A DNA stretch of 64,000 nt from assembly GCA_965214965.1 (NCBI GenBank), contig OZ244030.1, positions 124,001 through 188,000 on the forward strand, written 5' to 3'. A model generated the notes under the pieces. The model searched no databases, was not told the origin of the DNA, and was given only the letters and a program-made list of their open reading frames with translations. Both the position numbers and the translations under genes were made by a program. This document shows, piece by piece, positions 10,689 to 20,683 of the stretch. The DNA comes from CBDATW01 sp965214965. Lineage in GTDB: Bacteria; Bacillota_I; Bacilli_A; CBDATW01. The first letter of the stretch is position 1; each line of letters starts with the position of its first letter.

Positions 10689-12189
10689 AAAATTTAGCGA
10701 ACAAGAATTAATTAGAAGAAAAAAACTAGAAACATTAAGAAATAATAAAATTAATCCATTTGGGTCGTCTTTTGAACAAACAATTACTTCACAAGAAATT
10801 AAATCACAATTTGAAAATAAATCACGTGAAGAATTAGAAAAATTATTAATAACTTCACAACCTTTTAAAATTGCTGGAAGAATTATGACTAAGCGTGGCA
10901 AAGGAAAAGCAGGTTTTGCTAACCTAAAAGATTACTTTGGGCAAATCCAGCTTTATATTAAATCAGATCAAATTGATGAATCAGAATTTATAAATATTTG
11001 AGAACCTCTTGACTTGGGTGATATTATCGGAGTTGAAGGTTTTGCAATGAAAACAAAAGTTGGTGAACTTTCAATCAAGGTTACTAAATTAACATTGCTC
11101 ACAAAAGCCTTAAAACCACTACCAGACAAACACAAAGGACTTCAAGATCTAGAAATTAGAGCAAGAAAACGATATCTTGATCTACTTGTGAATCAAAAAT
11201 CAAAAGAAACAGCTATTGCTAGAACTAAAATTATCAGAGCAATTCAACACTATTTAGATAATAATGGATTTATTGAGGTAGAAACGCCAATTCTCCACTC
11301 AACTCTTGGTGGAGCAGCTGCAAAGCCCTTTAAAACACATCATAACACATTAGATATGGAGTTCAACTTAAGAATTGCAACAGAGCTACCTCTAAAGAAA
11401 TTGGTTGTTGGTGGTTTAGATAAAGTTTATGAAATTGGAAGATTATTTAGAAATGAAGGAGTTTCAAAAATACACAATCCAGAATTTACAGCAATTGAAA
11501 TATACCAAGCATATAGTGATTACAAAGCAATGATGGATTTAACTGAAAATATTTTTAAAACTATTAATTGCCAAGTTTATAAAAATAAAAACATTTTTGA
11601 ATATGAAGGGGTAAAAATTGATATTTCAAAACCATTTAAAAGAATTAACATGCTTGATGCAATTAAAGAAAACACAGGTGTTGACTTTTGAAAAAAAATT
11701 ACACTAGAAGAAGCTAAAGAAATTGCAAAAGAACATAAAGTCCATGTTCCTAAACACTTTACTGGTGTTGGACATATTATTAATGCATTTTTTGAAGAAT
11801 TTGTAGAGGAAAAAATTGTTGAACCAACATTTATTATAGGACATCCAGTTGAAATTTCTCCTCTTGCAAAACTTAACCCAGAAGACTCAAGGTTTACAGA
11901 AAGATTTGAATTATTTATTTTAGGAAGAGAGTATGCTAATGCTTTTTCAGAACTAAATGATCCAATTGATCAAATTGAAAGATTTGAAAAACAAGTTGAA
12001 GAAAAAAATCTAGGAAACGATGAAGCCACTGATATTGACATGGAATATATCGAGGCCATAGAATATGGTCTTCCTCCAACTGGCGGTTTAGGTATTGGAA
12101 TTGATAGAACCATAATGTTCTTCACAGGTTCATCAACAATCAGAGAAGTAATTCTTTTCCCACACAACAGAAATAAAGAAGGTAATTAA
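10681..12189 (+). CDS. lysS: Lysyl-tRNA synthetase (class II)
   Basis: This class II enzyme charges tRNA-Lys, and the window also encodes a tRNA-Lys (UUU). The 502-residue protein has an N-terminal OB-fold anticodon domain, then motif 2 with YEIGRLFRNEG and HNPEFTAIEIYQAY, and motif 3 GLPPTGGLGIGIDR near the C-terminus. Length and domains are normal. It starts within the last 8 bp of gpsA and is followed by a membrane-protein gene 1 nt later. Confidence 0.96.
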
Positions 12190-12190
12190 T

Positions 12191-12790
12191 ATGTTTAAAA
12201 GAATTTCATTAATTGATTCACTAGTTAGAATTGCAATATTTACAACTCTTTGCCTTTTTTTAGCAAGAGTTTATACAAATTTTGAGTACTCATTAGTTTC
12301 ATATATTCTATTTGCGGTTACATTTACAGCTGCTGCTCTACCACCTAAAGAATCAATCACAGCATTTATTCTTACCCTAACCTTAAATATTCTTTTCCCT
12401 CAGTTATCGCCTCAAAGAGTTTTTGTGTTAGATTCAGCAATAACATACAACATTGTAATTTTAAATAAAATTTTACTTATAACTACAGTAATACCAATTG
12501 TTGTATTTGCAGTTTTAAAAAAAATATGAAAACCACATCAACTTGCCATAACAACAATCATTGGTTTATCAACATCATGAATTACATATGCCCTAGCAAT
12601 TCCACTTATCTATGCAATTGTTGCAAAGATTTCTACTGAAGGTAATTATTTGATGTTATTTAGACATTTATTTTCAAAAAACATTTTTATCCATATTTTG
12701 CTTGCAGTTATTATTTTTGTTTTTGCAACATTTATATGAAATAGAATTGAAAAAAGAAATCTTAGAATATCAAAAAATATAATAAAATAA
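12191..12790 (+). CDS. Conserved membrane protein of unknown function
   Basis: The 199-residue protein has about five to six hydrophobic segments and ends in a basic tail (RIEKRNLRISK). I do not recognise the family with certainty. The size and the AALPPKESITAFILTL region resemble ECF-transporter substrate-binding components, but I see no decisive motif. It starts one base after the lysS stop, so it is the last gene of the hslO-dusB-gpsA-lysS run. Confidence 0.7.
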
Positions 12791-12817
12791 AAAATCAGAA
12801 AATCATCTGATTTTTTA
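12790..12817 (+). terminator. Terminator of the hslO-lysS operon
   Basis: The stem aaaatcaga / tctgatttt with a six-base loop is followed by further T residues. Confidence 0.8.
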
Positions 12818-12850
12818 TTTAACCAACCTTTACTTTTCATCTTTTTTCTA

Positions 12851-12931
12851 TATAATATCTATGAGTATTTTTGCTTATGAAAGTATAAGTACTCCTTCGT
12901 AGAAATACGCAATTCCATAAGGAGGGTCTAA
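12851..12931 (+). promoter_or_regulatory. rpsF leader with sequestered ribosome-binding site
   Basis: A TATAAT box (12851-12856) precedes an 80-nt leader. CTCCTT (12892-12897) can pair perfectly with the Shine-Dalgarno AAGGAG (12919-12924), enclosing a small GTA-GAAA-TAC hairpin. An upstream hairpin uses GAGTA (12863-12867) with TACTC (12890-12894), which overlaps CTCCTT, so the two folds exclude each other. S6/S18 autoregulation of rpsF leaders is known in other bacteria; that this leader works the same way is inference. Confidence 0.55.
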
Positions 12932-13231
12932 ATGAGACACTATGAAATTATGTATATTCTAGCTCCTACACTTGATGAAGCTGGAATTAAACAAGAAAGA
13001 GCAAACCTTGAAGGAATCATAACATCTAACGGTGGAAAAATTGTCAAGGAAACAATTTGAGGACTAAAAGATTTTGCTTACCCAATTAAAAAACACAAAC
13101 AAGGTTACTATATTGTAATCGATGTTGAAGCAAGTCCAAAAGCAATTGCTGAATTTAACCGTTTAGCAAAAATAAACAAAGCAGAGTTAAGACACATGAT
13201 TCTTAACTTAGAAGAAACAAAAGTTAAGTAG
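12932..13231 (+). CDS. rpsF: 30S ribosomal protein S6
   Basis: S6 binds S18 in the platform of the small ribosomal subunit. The 99-residue protein begins MRHYEIMYILAPTLDE and keeps WGLKDFAYPIKKHKQGYY, both typical of S6. A strong AAGGAGGG ribosome-binding site marks the start. It heads rpsF-ssb-rpsR, the standard bacterial order. Confidence 0.97.
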
Positions 13232-13238
13232 GTATAAA

Positions 13239-13646
13239 ATGGTAAACAGAGTTGTTATAGTTGGTAGATTAACTAGAGATCCAGAATTAAAAAAATTAGA
13301 AGGAAATTCATCAGTTTTAAACTTTTCACTTGCACTTAACCGTCAATATTCAAGAGAAGAAAAAACTGATTATATTGATTGCACAGCTTGAAATAAAACA
13401 GCTGAATTAATGGACCAATATTTAGGAAAAGGTTCGCTTATAGCAGTTGATGGAAAACTGCAACAAGATTCATATGTTGATCAAAATGGTCAAAATAGAT
13501 CTAGAATTGTTGTAGTAGCTGATTCAGTACAATTTCTTGAATCAAGAGCAAAAGCTGAAGAAAGACTCAATGCAACTTCAAATTACAAACCACCATTAAA
13601 CCCAAATATTGAAGATTCATCTATAGATGAAGATCTTCCATGATAA
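13239..13646 (+). CDS. ssb: Single-stranded DNA-binding protein
   Basis: SSB coats single-stranded DNA during replication and repair. The 135-residue protein has the OB fold beginning MVNRVVIVGRLTRDPEL and a short linker. Its acidic tip is DEDLPW rather than the usual DDDLPF, because the codon before the TAA is TGA, read as Trp. The tip is the docking site for SSB partners and normally ends in Phe. Under the standard code the protein would simply end DEDLP. Confidence 0.95.
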
Positions 13647-13658
13647 AAGGAGAGAAAC

Positions 13659-13868
13659 ATGCCAAGAAAAAAAATATGCTTTTTTACAAAAAATAAAATT
13701 TCTTACATTGATTATAAAAATGTTGAATTATTAAAAAGGTTTATTGCTAAAAATGGTAAAATAGTTCCAAGAAGAATAACAGGAACAAAAAATAAATACC
13801 AAAAAGCACTAGCACTTGCAATTAAAAGAGCCAGAATTATGGGCTTGATCGCATATTCAGATGAATAA
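13659..13868 (+). CDS. rpsR: 30S ribosomal protein S18
   Basis: The 69-residue basic protein shows the S18 core IDYKNVELLKRFI and the RITGTKNKYQKALALAIKRAR stretch. It binds next to S6. The start has AAAGGAGAG upstream, and it closes the rpsF operon. Confidence 0.97.
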   Translation: MPRKKICFFTKNKISYIDYKNVELLKRFIAKNGKIVPRRITGTKNKYQKALALAIKRARIMGLIAYSDE

Positions 13869-13891
13869 ACACAATCAACTATATTAATAGA

Positions 13892-13921
13892 TAAAATACA
13901 TTTAATTAAATGTATTTTTAT
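13892..13921. terminator. Terminator between converging rpsR and glpO
   Basis: The stem aaatacattta / taaatgtattt is A-rich on the left and T-rich on the right, so it can stop transcription from both sides. Confidence 0.7.
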
Positions 13922-13957
13922 TTTATAAAATTTTATATTTTGGTCTAAAGTTTTCTT

Positions 13958-15067
13958 TTAATTTCATTTTCAATTCTGAGTCTGTAATAATTTTGAAACA
14001 ATTTTTGCAATATATGGCGCTCCAGATATTCCTGGCGATTTTATTCCAGCAACATGAATTAATCCGGGCATTTTTTTATCTTCTCTAATTAAAAAGTCAT
14101 CTGTCTTTGAGTATATTGGTCTTGAACCTGCATAAAGTAATTCTGTTTTTGAATAATCTAAATTTGTAATTAAGTTTCTTCCTATATTCTCTATATTAGT
14201 TCAAATTTCTTTTTCCAAAACCCTTGTGTCTTCTTTCTTAACATTATCTTTAGAAGTTGGACCTACTAAAATTCTTCCATCTAACATTGGAGCAACTATA
14301 ATTCCCTTGCCATAAATTGTAGGAACCATGAAAATTATATTATTGACCTTTTTATTTTCAGATTGGTTCAAAACAATATATTGTCCGCGTCGAGTCTTCA
14401 AATTATATTTTTCTCCACCTGCCATTTCAGAAATTTTATCTGCATAATGACCAGCAGCATTGACAATATATTTAGTAATAAATTTTTCTTGATTATTTAC
14501 AGTGACAATATATTCATTGTTTACTTTTTCAATAGATGTCACTTCTGAGTTAGTTAATACTTTGCTATTATTTTGGATTGCCACACCCACAAATGCGTGT
14601 GTAGCTTTAACTGGATCTATAGCCCATGAGTTAGTGCAGAGTAATGCAGAATAAACCGTATTATGTAATCCAGGTTCTAATTTCATCACTTCATTTTTAT
14701 CTAAAACTTTTAAATGTTCTGGCTCAACTCCGTTATCCAATCCTCTTTGATATAGTTTTTCAATTTCAGCATGCTCTTCTTTATCAAAAGACACGACCAA
14801 AGAGTTTACTTGTTTTCTTGGAAAATCAAGGTCTTTAAAAATTTCATTTACTCAAAGTTGCCTACCCCTAACATTTGTAATAGCGGTTAATTTACCAGTG
14901 CCTGCATCAAAACCTCCATGAATAACTCCTGAGTTACCTGTCGTAGTTTCGTTTCCAAGATATGGATTCTTTTCTAATTGTAATATTTTTAAATCATATT
15001 TTGACAATTCATAATTTATAGCAGATCCTATAATACCCCCACCAATAATAAGTATATCGTATTTCAT
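13958..15067 (-). CDS. glpO: Glycerol-3-phosphate oxidase/dehydrogenase, FAD-dependent
   Basis: The 369-residue flavoprotein has the FAD motif GGGIIGS near its N-terminus (residues 9-15), a TTGNSGVIHGGFD stretch and C-terminal GIKSPGISGAPYIA. It matches the short mycoplasma GlpO, which oxidises glycerol 3-phosphate to dihydroxyacetone phosphate and passes electrons to oxygen, giving hydrogen peroxide in characterised species. It lies divergent to glpK-glpF, so the three form a glycerol module. Whether it is an oxidase or a dehydrogenase cannot be told from sequence. Confidence 0.88.
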
Positions 15068-15172
15068 TTCTCCACTCCTTTTAAAAATTATAAACTTAAA
15101 GTATTTTTTATTTTTTTAAATTTTTAAAATAATAAAAAAAGTTTTATAATATTTTTTGGAACTTTTTTACCT

Positions 15173-15189
15173 AAATGTAAACATTTCCA
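15173..15189. promoter_or_regulatory. Candidate operator between glpO and glpK
   Basis: AAATGTAAACATTT (15173-15186) is a perfect 6-2-6 palindrome. Read on the minus strand, 15189-15176 is TGGAAATGTTTACA, which differs by one base from the element at 40269-40282. It lies between the candidate -35 regions of the divergent glpO and glpK promoters; an extended -10 TGTTATAAA for glpK is at 15207-15215. It resembles a cre box with TG instead of CG at the centre. Confidence 0.5.
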
Positions 15190-15286
15190 TTTAATATCAA
15201 AATACATGTTATAAATAATTTAATATTTTAATTACTACTTGAAAGTGATTTAATTAAAATATTAAAAATAAAAGAAAGGACCATTT

Positions 15287-16792
15287 ATGAAATATATTAT
15301 TACATTAGATGAAGGAACTACATCAGCAAGAACTCTTATTACAGATGAAAAATTAAATATAGTAGGAATTGCTCAAAAAGAGTTTGAACAAATTTTTCCT
15401 GCACCATCAAAAGTAGAGCATTCAGCTGAAGAAATTTGAGAAAAACAACTTTGAACACTAAAAAAAGTAATTAAGGATTCAAAAATTATACCAGATAAAA
15501 TCTCAGGTATAGGTATTACAAACCAAAGAGAAACAATTGTGGTTTGAGATAAAAAAACTGGTAAACCAATTCATAACGCTTTAGTATGACAGGATATAAG
15601 AACAGCTGATTATTGTGAAAGTCTTATTAATAAAGGCAAAGGACCTATGTTTACTAAAAAAACAGGTTTAATTATTAATCCATATTTTTCAGGAACTAAA
15701 TTAAAGTGAATTCTTGAAAATATAGATGGAGCAAAAGATAAGGCTAAAAAAGGGGAATTATTAGCTGGCACTATTGATACATGACTAATTTGAAAATTAA
15801 CTAAAGGTAAAGTTCATGCAACCGATGTATCAAATGCTTCAAGAACACTATTATATAACATACATGATATGGCATGAGATAAAGAAATTTTAAAATTATT
15901 GGATATACCAATTGAAATGCTGCCAGAAGTAAAATCATCTTCAGCAATTTATGGTTATGCAGATAGAGAATTTACAGGATCTCATAACGATATTCCAATT
16001 GCAGCAGCAATTGGTGATCAACAATCAGCATTATTTGGTCAAATGGCAATTAATATAGGAGATGTTAAAAACACTTATGGAACTGGATGCTTTACACTTT
16101 TAAATACAGGTGAAAAAGCTATTACTTCGACTAATAAATTACTTACAACAATAGCATGACAAATAGGAGATGAAAAACCTATTTATGCCTTAGAAGGTTC
16201 TGTATTTATCGCAGGAGCTGCTATTCAATGATTAAGAGATGGTCTAAAAATAATCGAAAAATCATCTGAAACAGAAAAAGAAATATCAAAAATTGAAAGA
16301 GAAGAAAATATATATTTTGTGCCATCATTTACTGGTCTAGGAGCACCATATTGAGACACTACTTCTCGTGGAGCTATATTTGGGCTAGAAAGAAGCACAA
16401 CAAAACACCACATTGTTAAAGCAGCGCTGGAATCAATTGCATATCAAACAAATGACCTTTTAGAAGCATTTTCTAAAGATCTCAAAAAGCCTATTAGTAA
16501 ATTATTAGTTGATGGTGGAGCGGCAATAAATAATTATTTATTACAATTCCAATCATCAATATCTCAATTAGAAGTAATTAGGCCACAAAATCTAGAAACT
16601 ACAGCAATGGGAGCTGCTTATATGGCTGGTCTGGCAACAGGAGTTTGAACTAGTACAAATGAAATTAGCAAATTAATAAAACAAGATAAAGTATTTAAAC
16701 CTAAATTAGAAGAACATAAAACTAAACACAAAATTAAAGGATGAAAATCAGCAGTATCAAGAACTCAAAACTGAACTAAAGATACTAAATAA
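15287..16792 (+). CDS. glpK: Glycerol kinase
   Basis: GlpK phosphorylates glycerol to glycerol 3-phosphate. The 501-residue FGGY-family protein starts MKYIITLDEGTTSARTL (phosphate-1 motif, 8-14), contains GIGITNQRET, and has the phosphate-2 region KNTYGTGCFTLLNTG and an adenosine motif LLVDGGAAINNYLLQF. Many TGA codons fall on conserved Trp positions. GGAAAGG-like sequence precedes the ATG. glpF follows after 15 nt. Confidence 0.96.
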
Positions 16793-16807
16793 TTAAAAGG
16801 AAATAAA

Positions 16808-17524
16808 ATGACAAATATTTTTATTGGAGAAATTTTAGGAACAGCAGCATTAATACTTTTAGGTAATGGTGTAGTATCCAACGTTGTATATAAAAAATCC
16901 AAAGGAGCAGCATCAGGATGAATTGTAATCACTGCTGGTTGAGCTTTGGCAGTTTATATAGGAGTCCAAGTTGCAAATTCATGAGGAACAGGTGCACATA
17001 TAAATCCAGCAGTTACAATTGCAGTATTATTAAAAAATGCAATTACTTTTGGTCAAGCTAGTGTGTATATAGTTGCTCAAATTTTAGGAGCTATAATTGG
17101 ACAATTATTAGTTAATATAATTTATGCTGAACATATAAAAGAAGAAACAAACGGTGAACTAGTTCTAGCAGCACATGCTACAGGACCAACTCATCCCCAA
17201 GCTACAATTACAAACTTTATGGGAGAATTAATAGGTACATTTGTACTTGTTTCAATGGTATTACTATCAAATAAATATTTTGCACAAGATTTAGGAGCTA
17301 TTGGCCAATTTGTGGGTCCATTATCAGTTGCTATGGTAGTGTTTGCTATTGGTCTATCACTAGGTGGTCCAACAGGTTATGCTATAAATCCAGCTAGAGA
17401 TTTAGGTCCAAGAATTTACTTTGCTTTAACTCAAAGTAAAAAAGGATTAGCAAATTGAAATTATGCTTGAATACCAATATTAGGCCCTATTTCAGGCGCT
17501 ATATTAGCAGCTTTAATATTTTAA
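16808..17524 (+). CDS. glpF: Glycerol uptake facilitator (aquaglyceroporin)
   Basis: This 238-residue MIP-family channel has six predicted membrane helices and both pore boxes: NPA at 66-68 (HINPAVT) and NPAR at 194-197 (AINPARDLGPR), the Asp after the second being typical of glycerol facilitators. It is co-transcribed with glpK and ends at a strong terminator. Confidence 0.95.
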
Positions 17525-17541
17525 AATATATTAAATTAATA

Positions 17542-17571
17542 ATAAAAAAATACATTTATGTATTTTTTTAT
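17542..17571 (+). terminator. Terminator after glpK-glpF
   Basis: The stem aaaaatacat / atgtattttt has a three-base loop and a T tail. Confidence 0.8.
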
Positions 17572-17611
17572 TATGCTTACATTTAAAAATATTATTTGAT
17601 ATTATTATAAT

Positions 17612-18334
17612 ATGAAAAATTTAAAACCTTTCTTAGAAATTAATGATGTTAAATTAACGCATACAGAAAAAAATATTGCTGAATTTCTTAAAAAAAATCT
17701 TAATAAATTGTTATTTTTAAACTTAGAAGACATATCAAAAGAAACCAATTGTTCTAAGTCAAGCATTGTTCGTGTATCTAATAAACTCGGTTTTAACGGA
17801 TTTTCAGGATTAAAAAGAGAATATAAAAGCCACTTTTTAAACCAAGACATTGTATTAGAAAAATATTATATAAAAAATATAATGAAATTAATTTGTATAA
17901 AAAATGATTATAAATTAGTTTCAGATTTTATTTCTCAATCAAAAAAAATGTTAATTATTGCTGATAAAGATTTGCATGAAATATCAAAAAATTTTCTACA
18001 TTTATTAAAATTTAAAAAAATAAAAGCTGATAATATTGATTCAAAAAATTTTCTAATAAACCCTGAGAATAAAAATTATAAAAAATATGATTTAATCTTT
18101 TACATTAGATCTAATGTAGTTCCAGAAAATATTATTAAATTAAAAGGACTAATAAATAACAATAATAATATCTCGATTGTTATAAGGCCAGAAGTTTTAA
18201 ATGATGAACTAAATAAGTCTTTCAATTTAGAATTACTAACACCTAGTTTAGAACATGAGCAATTTGAAAAAATGCTGATTGGATCAATTTTGTACTTTAT
18301 AGTAATAAATAATATAATTCATAATATAAAATAA
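17612..18334 (+). CDS. RpiR-type transcriptional regulator
   Basis: The 240-residue protein has an N-terminal helix-turn-helix of the RpiR family (about 15-75), with LEDISKETNCSKSSIVRVSNKLGF as the recognition part, and a C-terminal half that resembles a degenerate SIS sugar-phosphate-binding domain. RpiR proteins sense phosphorylated sugars. It sits beside the glp genes, so it may control them (inference). TATTAT at 17600-17605 ends 7 nt before the ATG and a second TATAAT abuts it, so the mRNA is leaderless or nearly so. Confidence 0.8.
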   Translation: MKNLKPFLEINDVKLTHTEKNIAEFLKKNLNKLLFLNLEDISKETNCSKSSIVRVSNKLGFNGFSGLKREYKSHFLNQDIVLEKYYIKNIMKLICIKNDYKLVSDFISQSKKMLIIADKDLHEISKNFLHLLKFKKIKADNIDSKNFLINPENKNYKKYDLIFYIRSNVVPENIIKLKGLINNNNNISIVIRPEVLNDELNKSFNLELLTPSLEHEQFEKMLIGSILYFIVINNIIHNIK

Positions 18335-18366
18335 AGCTATCATAATTCAAATTTATGATAGCTTTT
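18333..18366 (+). terminator. Strong terminator after the RpiR-type gene
   Basis: A 13-bp stem (aaagctatcataa / ttatgatagcttt) with a seven-base loop overlaps the stop codon. Confidence 0.85.
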
Positions 18367-18370
18367 CATA

Positions 18371-18379
18371 TGTTATAAT
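18371..18379 (+). promoter_or_regulatory. Extended -10 promoter of rplI-dnaB-rlmH
   Basis: TGTTATAAT lies 20 nt before the rplI ATG and leaves a short leader that contains AGAGG. Confidence 0.65.
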
Positions 18380-18399
18380 TATATATAAAGAGGTATATT

Positions 18400-18843
18400 A
18401 TGAAAATTATATTAAAAGAAAATGTAAAAAATGTTGGATTAAAAAACGAAATTGTAGAAGTTTCAGATGGATTTGCATCAAATTCACTTATACCAAGAGG
18501 CCTTGCTGTACCAGCAACTAAATCAGAGATAAAAAAATTACAAACTCAAAAAGCAAAACACTATCAAGAGTTAAAAGATCAAGCAAAATATTGAATTGGA
18601 ATTAAAAAAGAAATTGAAGAAAAGATTTTTATTGATTATGCAAAATCTAAAGATGGAATTTTAATTAAAAATATTTCAAGAAAACATGTTTTAGAAATTC
18701 TAAACAAAGAGCTCTCAGAAAAATTGAACAAAAACCAATTACCTAATAAATATGGTTTTGGAATGGGAACAAATTCATACCCAATTGACTTATACCCTGG
18801 CATTACAGCAATTGCAAGAATTGAAATTAAGGAGAAAAAATAA
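18400..18843 (+). CDS. rplI: 50S ribosomal protein L9
   Basis: L9 is a two-domain protein at the base of the L1 stalk. The 147-residue protein starts MKIILKENVKNVGLKNEIVE and contains the conserved GFASNSLIPRGLAVPAT, followed by the connecting helix and C-terminal domain. The stop overlaps the dnaB start (TAATG), and the L9-DnaB order is common in bacteria. Confidence 0.96.
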
Positions 18844-20183
18844 TGAGCCAAATTCAAAATTTATCCCTAGCAGAAGAGACAGTTATAGTTAACGCTCTTA
18901 ATAGCAAATTGGGAAAAAATGAACTTCTTGCTAGATTAACACCAGCTGATTTTACATCGCAAAAACTTGCAATTATTTGTAATGCTATTTTTGAAATGGA
19001 TAAAATCGGTACAGAAATTAATTTGGTTACACTTGTTGAGTTTTTAAAAACAAAACAGTTATTAGAAAGTATAGGAGGTTTTGATTTTTTAAAGAGTTTA
19101 AATTCTGCTTATGTTTCAGATGCAAACTCAGGGTCATATATTAATGCTGTAGAAGAAAAATCATTAATAACAAGAATGGGAGTAGCAACAAATAAAGCGG
19201 CAGATATTGTGAAAAATGGCGGTGGTTCTATTTATGATAGAATGCACCAAGCTGAACAAGAAATTCTTTCAGTTTCAAAAAATTTTTCTAAAGGCGGTTT
19301 TGAATCATCTGATGATTTTATTGATCATGTTGCTAAGAAAAGAAATGATTTTATTTTAGGAGATTCAAAACATACAGGTCTTTCAACAGGATTCAAAATT
19401 CTTGATGAAGTAACTTCTGGATTCCAAAATTCTGATTATATTATTTTGGCAGCTAGACCTTCAATGGGTAAAACTGCCTTAGCTTTAAACTTGTTTAAAG
19501 AAATGGCATCTAAAAACAATAAACCAATAGCATTGTTTTCATTAGAAATGCCCACAGAACAAATTGTTAACAGACTAATTTCTTCTATTGCACAAGTCCC
19601 ACTACAAAGGATTAAAAGGCCAAAAGAATTAACTAATGATGAAATCAACAGAATTAATATTGCAGAAGAAGAGTTAAAAGAATTACCTTTATATATTAAT
19701 CAAAATGCAGGTATTACAATTGGTAAATTAGTTTCTGAAGCTAGAAAACTTCATGCAGAATTAAATGGTGAATTATCATGTATCATAGTTGATTATTTAA
19801 CACTTATTAGAACTTCAAAACCATATCAATCATATGTAATGGAGGTTGGTGAAATTTCTTCTCAACTTAAAAAACTTGCTAGAGAATTAAATATCCCCGT
19901 TATTGTACTTTCACAGCTTTCAAGAGCAGTGGAAAAAAGAGAATCTAAAGTTCCAATGATGTCTGATTTAAGAGATTCAGGATCAATTGAGCAAGATGCA
20001 GATATGGTAATATTTCTTTATTCAGATGATTATTACAAAAAAAATAAATCTCAAGAGAGCGAAAATCAATTAAATCATTCTGTGACAATTACCGACGTTA
20101 TAATTGCTAAACATAGAAATGGTCCCACAACTAAGTTTAGACTAATATTCTATAAAGAAACCGGAGTGTTTAAACAAGCATAA
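18843..20183 (+). CDS. dnaB: Replicative DNA helicase DnaB
   Basis: DnaB unwinds DNA at the replication fork. The 446-residue protein has an N-terminal primase-interacting domain and a RecA-like domain with Walker A ARPSMGKTAL (K210, T211), Walker B CIIVDYLTLI, and the later conserved LSQLSRAVEKR and DLRDSGSIEQDAD motifs. Start and stop each overlap the neighbouring gene by one base (TAATG), so rplI-dnaB-rlmH are translationally coupled. Confidence 0.96.
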   Translation: MSQIQNLSLAEETVIVNALNSKLGKNELLARLTPADFTSQKLAIICNAIFEMDKIGTEINLVTLVEFLKTKQLLESIGGFDFLKSLNSAYVSDANSGSYINAVEEKSLITRMGVATNKAADIVKNGGGSIYDRMHQAEQEILSVSKNFSKGGFESSDDFIDHVAKKRNDFILGDSKHTGLSTGFKILDEVTSGFQNSDYIILAARPSMGKTALALNLFKEMASKNNKPIALFSLEMPTEQIVNRLISSIAQVPLQRIKRPKELTNDEINRINIAEEELKELPLYINQNAGITIGKLVSEARKLHAELNGELSCIIVDYLTLIRTSKPYQSYVMEVGEISSQLKKLARELNIPVIVLSQLSRAVEKRESKVPMMSDLRDSGSIEQDADMVIFLYSDDYYKKNKSQESENQLNHSVTITDVIIAKHRNGPTTKFRLIFYKETGVFKQA

Positions 20184-20638
20184 TGTTAAAAATAAATATT
20201 ATATCAATTGGCAAAATAAAAGAATCATATATTAAAGAAGGTATTAATGAGTTTAAAAAAAGAATTAGTAAATTTGCTAATATCTTTTTTATTGAATTAA
20301 AAGAATCATCATTAGATTCGGTTCAAGCGCTTAGGGAAGAAAAAGAACAAATTATAAAAAATATGATAAGTGGTTTTAATATAATCATGTCAATTAAAGG
20401 ACAACAGTTTTCTTCAGAAGAATTATCATTAAAAATAGAAAGAATAAAACAAGATCATTCTCAAATCAATTTTATTATTGGATCTAGTCACGGATTACAT
20501 TTAGACATATATAATAATGCTGATTTAGAACTGTCATTTTCAAAAATGACTTTCCCCCACCAGTTATTCAAATTAATATTAACTGAACAAATTTATAGAG
20601 CATTATCAATATCAAATAATGGTAAATACCATAAGTAA
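20183..20638 (+). CDS. rlmH: 23S rRNA pseudouridine-1915 N3-methyltransferase
   Basis: RlmH is a SPOUT methyltransferase acting on the assembled ribosome. The 151-residue protein has the SAM-binding loop FIIGSSHGLH (from residue 97) and the conserved C-terminal run EQIYRALSISNNGKYHK. Length matches the family. It is the last gene of the rplI operon. Confidence 0.94.
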   Translation: MLKINIISIGKIKESYIKEGINEFKKRISKFANIFFIELKESSLDSVQALREEKEQIIKNMISGFNIIMSIKGQQFSSEELSLKIERIKQDHSQINFIIGSSHGLHLDIYNNADLELSFSKMTFPHQLFKLILTEQIYRALSISNNGKYHK

Positions 20639-20645
20639 AATAATG

Positions 20646-20651
20646 TATAAT
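20646..20651 (+). promoter_or_regulatory. -10 box of cysS
   Basis: TATAAT lies just after the rlmH stop and 32 nt before the cysS ATG. The leader then contains AAAAAAGGGAA as a weak ribosome-binding site. Confidence 0.45.
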
Positions 20652-20683
20652 TTTATTAAGTCAATTTTTTAAAAAAGGGAATC

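Noticed and set aside
13626..13646. Reading TGA as a stop in ssb and other genes
   Set aside because: uvrB, secA, glpK, atpA and others would be broken at conserved Trp positions; a UGA-Trp code explains all of them.
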